NCBI GenBank assembly: GCA_963575745.1
Contig: CAUYUJ010022063.1
Coordinates: 1 to 64,000 of the forward strand
Origin: Prorocentrum cordatum
Taxonomy: Eukaryota > Sar > Dinophyceae > Prorocentrales > Prorocentraceae
Direction of reading: 5' to 3'
DNA length: 64,000 nt
Below the pieces are notes generated by a model. It saw nothing but the letters and a program-made list of their open reading frames with translations, was not told the origin of the DNA and ran no database searches. Positions 60,947-64,000 of the stretch are shown here, in pieces. A program made the position numbers and the translations under genes. Positions within the stretch are counted from its first letter, which is position 1. Every line of letters starts with the position of its first letter.

Positions 60947-61084
60947 GTGGTGGTGTCCTTCCCGACGAACGCGAAAGGCACGCTGCAGGCCGTGGAGGTG
61001 GCGCTCCTGCAGGACTGGGGGGGCCGGGCGCTGTCCGCGAACATCACCAGCTACAAGCTGGGGGGCCACCGGGACGGGCTGAAG
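60947..61084 (+). CDS. GH7-like exon 5
   Basis: 46 codons, phase 0 at both ends. Reads VVVSFPTNAKGTLQAVEVAL and then LSANITSYKLGGHRDGLK. It continues the GH7 beta-sandwich strand (VVTQF-type) after exon 4. The donor is GA (AAG|GATCG). Confidence 0.75.
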
Positions 61085-61299
61085 GATCGAAGAAGGAAAG
61101 TACGGCATGCACATGAGCTCGTGGCGCTCCGCGCGGATTTCTTGGATCCTCGCTGGGGCTCCCCGGCGGCGCCTCCTGCGCAGCCACCAGCGCGCTCCAC
61201 GCGCCAGGGAGGGGGGTCCAGCTCAGATGCAAGAGATCCGCGCGGAGCGCCAAAAATTTCTGTTTCTGGCGTGTTTTTTTTCTCGTCATTCTTTGAAAG
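61085..61299 (+). other. Intron with terminal inverted repeats (3)
   Basis: 215 bp, GA...AG. A perfect 17-bp inverted repeat, TGGCGCTCCGCGCGGAT (61122-61138) against 61236-61252. AAGGA is repeated at both splice sites (61082-61086, 61297-61301). Confidence 0.85.
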
Positions 61300-61656
61300 G
61301 AGATGACCGCTGCCCTGGAGGCCGGCCTGACGCCCGTGATCAATTACTACAGCTCCTCCGAGCTGTCCTGGCTCGACGGGCGCGGCCTCGATGGCAAGGG
61401 CCCCTGCGCAGAGGAGCTCCCGTCGGACTGCGCTGAATCGGTCAGCTTCTTCAACTTCTCCATCGAGGACATCGGCGTCGAGGCAACGTCGACGGGATCC
61501 ATGGCCTCCAGCACCGCGACCACCACCAAGGTGACGACGACCACGACGCGCACGACCACGGCGACCCTGGCGCACTTGCCCTTCGACTGCCACGCGAACC
61601 TGTCCACCTTCGAGCAGGACTGGTTCATGGCCAAGGCCTCGAGGATGACCAATAAG
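61300..61656 (+). CDS. GH7-like exon 6 and Ser/Thr linker
   Basis: 119 codons, phase 0. Reads EMTAALEAGLTPVINYYSSS, WLDGRGLDGKGPC and VSFFNFSIEDIGVE. This is the C-terminal block of the GH7 fold (GMVLVMSLWDD...MLWLD...GPC...FSNIKFGDIG in active enzymes). A Ser/Thr-rich linker with many TTT/TST follows, as between GH7 catalytic and binding domains, then FDCHANLSTFEQDWFMAKAS, the start of a small Cys domain. Confidence 0.78.
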
Positions 61657-62237
61657 CGTAAGAGTGTTACTCTCGCAGGTCCGTGCGGAGTTCTTGGATC
61701 GGGGCCCCGCCCGCTGGCGCGCGCTCAGGGCGCTAGGGGGGTGGGCGCAGCGCCGAGCCAAGAAACCCGCGCGGACCTCCCGAAAACTCCTGCACGCGCC
61801 GATGCTTTTCCGTCCCCAAGCCTGAGATCCGACGCTGCGAAAGTACGCGCCACATGGCGGAAAAATCACGACCGGAGTCCTATAGACCAAACTGTTCTGC
61901 CGCATGTCTCGGTCTAGCGTAAAAGGAAAAGGAGGAGGAGGAGGAGCAGGAGGAGGAGGAGGAGGAGGAGGAGGAGGAGGAGGAGGGAGGAGGAGGAGGA
62001 GGAGGAGGAGGAGGAGGAGGAGGAGGAGGAGGAGGAGGAGGAGGAGGGAGGAGGGAGGAGGGAGGAGGAGGAGGAGGAGGAGGAGGGGAGGAGGAGGAGG
62101 AGGAGGAGGGGGAGAGAAGAGGAGGAGGAGGAGGAGGAGGAGGGCCGACCGCTCTGTGAGGGCCCCGCGGGCCCGACGAGAGAGACGCGCCCGAGAGAGC
62201 GAGCGAAGCCGCCGCGCCTGGGCCTCGGCGCGGCCAG
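61657..62237 (+). other. Intron with inverted repeats (4) and GGA tract
   Basis: AGGTCCGTGCGGAGTTCTT (61677-61695) pairs with 61760-61778 at 16 of 19 positions. Its left arm resembles the one in intron 3 (TCCGYGCGGANTTCTTGGATC). A GGA repeat fills 61930-62145. Keeping the flanking exons in frame needs a donor of AAG|CGTAAG rather than the GT one base later. Confidence 0.7.
61930..62145. repeat. (GGA)n tract
   Basis: About 215 bp of GGA repeats with minor interruptions, inside intron 4 of the GH7-like gene. The poly-Gly/Arg/Ser ORFs here are artefacts. Confidence 0.93.
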
Positions 62238-62425
62238 GCGCTGTGGTGCTGCAGGAACATGCGGCTCGGCTGCCTCACCAGCACGACGCCCGCGGCGCCG
62301 ACGTCCACCACGGCGGCGACGTCGCCGACGAGCGCGCCGCCGGCGCCCGCGGAGCCGGGGAGCACCGCCGCGGCCCTCGCGCAGGAGGCGACGCCGCCGA
62401 TCGCGGCGGCCGCGCCCGTGGTGGC
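62238..62425 (+). CDS. GH7-like exon 7, Cys motif and Thr/Pro/Ala tail
   Basis: After GCCAG the frame reads ALWCCRNMRLGCLTSTTPAA and then a Thr/Ala/Pro-rich tail. The WCC...GC pair completes the small Cys domain begun in exon 6 (FDC...W). The end is not defined; the sequence merges into a GGCCACGGCCAGAC minisatellite at about 62440-62560. Confidence 0.6.
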
Positions 62426-62843
62426 CCGGGGGAGTGGCCGCAACCGGCCGAGCGGCCACGGCCGGCGCGCGGCCACGGCCAGACGGCCAAACGGCCAGAC
62501 GGCCAGACGGCCACGGCCAGACGGCCACGGCCTGACGGCCGGCCACGGCCCGCGGCCAGCGCCTCCGACGGCGCTCGCGCGCGCGGGGCTGGCGCCGCGC
62601 CGCTGCGCCCAGAAGTCGCGCCCCCACGCAGGGGCGAGCCGCCGCTGAGAGCCTGGCGTTGCACTTTGTTCCGCAGCGGGCGTGTTCGGCTAATTTTGGG
62701 CCCCGGGACCCTCACAGATCGAGCCGTCTCGAGACGGGACGCAGAAAGATGGAGTCCGTGGCTCCTGGCGTGATTGATTTCTCGCGATGTTGCAATTTGT
62801 CCGCAACGTCAGATCTCAGGGGGCGCGAGCCGAGCCATACGGT

Positions 62844-63025
62844 AGGTTCGCGTCGTGCGGACCGGCGGCGACCCCGCCGGCGGCGTTCAGCGTTGACCGC
62901 CGCCGGCGACCTAGAATCGATCGAGGTTGAACGACCTGACGTTTCGGAAGCGGCCGATCGTTCAAGGTTGAACACGATCCCTGCGGTGTCAGAAAGCGAC
63001 GCCAGGGTCGACACGACACGAGCCT
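62844..63025. mobile_element. 180-bp terminal-inverted-repeat element, copy 2
   Basis: Ends AGGTTCGCGTCGTG (62844-62857) and CACGACACGAGCCT (63012-63025), pairing at 12 of 14. The interior is collinear with 55714-55893 (ACCGGCGGCGACCCCGCC, GCGGCCGATCGTTCAAGGTT, GGTGTCAGAAA). Confidence 0.85.
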
Positions 63026-64000
63026 GCGGTACCCACGCCCCAAACCTGCATCGTCTCGAGGAACTCGAGACGGAGGTGTGTCGTAGTTTTCGGCCTCTGG
63101 GGGCCCTCGCAGGGCCCCGGGGCCGTCAACAAAAATGGATCCATGACGCGCTGCTGGCCCCGACCAGACTTCCGGGGATCCTGCATTGTCCGGAGGGAAA
63201 AACACAGGCAAAATTAATCGTCGAGTCCCCAGAAAATATGGGAACATATGGGAAGTGACGGGGGAGACGAAAATTCCCCAAATATGCAAAAATATTGGGG
63301 ATCCTTGTCCATTTATCTGTGTGTCCCAGGGCCCCTTCAATTGAGAAACTCAAGACATCGGATTGGTGAGTACGCCGACGCAGCCATCGCTCTACCACAA
63401 GGAACGGTGAATAGGGAACCAGGGTTTTTTTCTCTGGCCACGGCGAGCCTCGGCCACGAGCGAGCTGGCCGACCTGGATCAAAGGAGCTGCCCGAAGAAC
63501 AGAGCCCCTCCTGACCCCAATGTGGTCCTCAGTTCAGCACCTGGACTGTATGGATGTGTTCAATCCGCGGCCACAGAGGTCCCGAGCTTCTTTTTGTCGA
63601 TGGTCGCCTCGGGGACGCGAAGACGGCTTAATTCTTAACGCTTCGCGTATCCTCACCAGCCCATCCAGAAAAGATGCCCATGAGAGCTGAGCTGACGGGG
63701 GGAGAGAGGAACTCTTGGGTGCCTCTTGGAGGCCTCTTGGGGCCTCTTGGAGCTCCCTTGGAGCCCTCAAGGGGGCCTCTTGGGAGCCCTGGGGGCCTCT
63801 GGGGGCCATCTTGGAGGCGGTCGGTCAAAAGAGGGGGGTCCTAAGTGTAGCTCCCCCCTTCGGGGGCCACGATCCTCGTGGGGGGTGTCAAAAAGTGTCC
63901 CTCCCAGGGGCTGAAAAAGGACCTCCTCCGTCACTCTTCCTTGTGAGGTCGCACCACCAGACGTGTCCGTAGGCTGGCCCGAGCGTCTCGCAGAAGATCC
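63026..64000. other. Non-coding end of window
   Basis: No exon I can support. 63700-63810 is a degenerate CCTCTTGG/GGAGCC array of the same kind as 59810-60250. The remainder is unremarkable. Confidence 0.5.

Larger units (their letters stand above)
55939..62425 (+). other. GH7-like gene (locus span)
   Basis: Exons at 55939, 58164, 60381, 60660, 60947, 61300 and 62238 together follow the order of glycoside hydrolase family 7 (cellobiohydrolase/endoglucanase fold): the LLGK strand block, GCGCNAALYLV, the catalytic-strand region, the GPxG block, the MTAALEAGLTPV...WLDG...GPC block, and a Ser/Thr-rich linker to a small Cys-containing tail domain. The last four exons join in phase 0. A short stretch expected between the first two exons (about 7-10 residues) was not found, and the N-terminal third of the family is missing. 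The product should be secreted if complete. Confidence 0.7.

Overview
Eukaryotic nuclear DNA, most likely from a dinoflagellate. The grounds are high GC with long G, GA, GT, GGA and ACAT tracts, many short exons with GC or GA splice donors beside GT, two Ty1/copia-type retroelements (one with the HGDD polymerase motif), a dinoflagellate-style GH7 relative, and abundant short palindromic repeats. I saw no dinoflagellate spliced-leader sequence and cannot name the species.

Layout. (1) 118-18100 is a complete, unusually large (about 18.0 kb) LTR retrotransposon of the copia order. It has 196-bp LTRs (TGTGTATGG...CCATACACA), a 5-bp target duplication GGATA, a polypurine tract, and gag-protease-integrase-RT-RNase H. 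It carries a further 8 kb of coding sequence after RNase H. That extra part contains a domain I read as a KptA/Tpt1-type RNA 2'-phosphotransferase. One in-frame stop and four frame changes interrupt the reading frame, although the LTRs differ at only 3 of 196 positions. (2) 18564-36069, possibly to 36687, is one or more plus-strand multi-exon host genes of unrecognised function; the exons sit in introns of extreme low complexity. The retrotransposon probably lies in an intron of this gene. (3) 37647-43520, minus strand, is a Pro/Ala/Ser/Thr-rich repetitive protein gene with internal segmental duplications and an SH3-like module. (4) 45286-51640 is a second, decayed copia-type element, broken into at least eight frame segments and peppered with a 14-bp GCGG...CCGC hairpin repeat. 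(5) 51650-55930 is repeat-rich sequence with few convincing exons. (6) 55939-62420, plus strand, holds exons of a glycoside-hydrolase-family-7-like protein. The GH7 catalytic triad positions are substituted, and four introns carry long terminal inverted repeats near their splice sites. (7) 62440-64000 holds a minisatellite, a second copy of a 180-bp inverted-repeat element, and a degenerate CCTCTTGG array.

The strongest leads are the Tpt1-like domain in a giant copia element, the paired-end introns of the GH7-like gene, and the hairpin repeat scattered through the second retroelement. Exon limits were set by hand from reading frame, phase and splice dinucleotides, and no transcript evidence was available. 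All family assignments rest on motif recognition, not on a database search.
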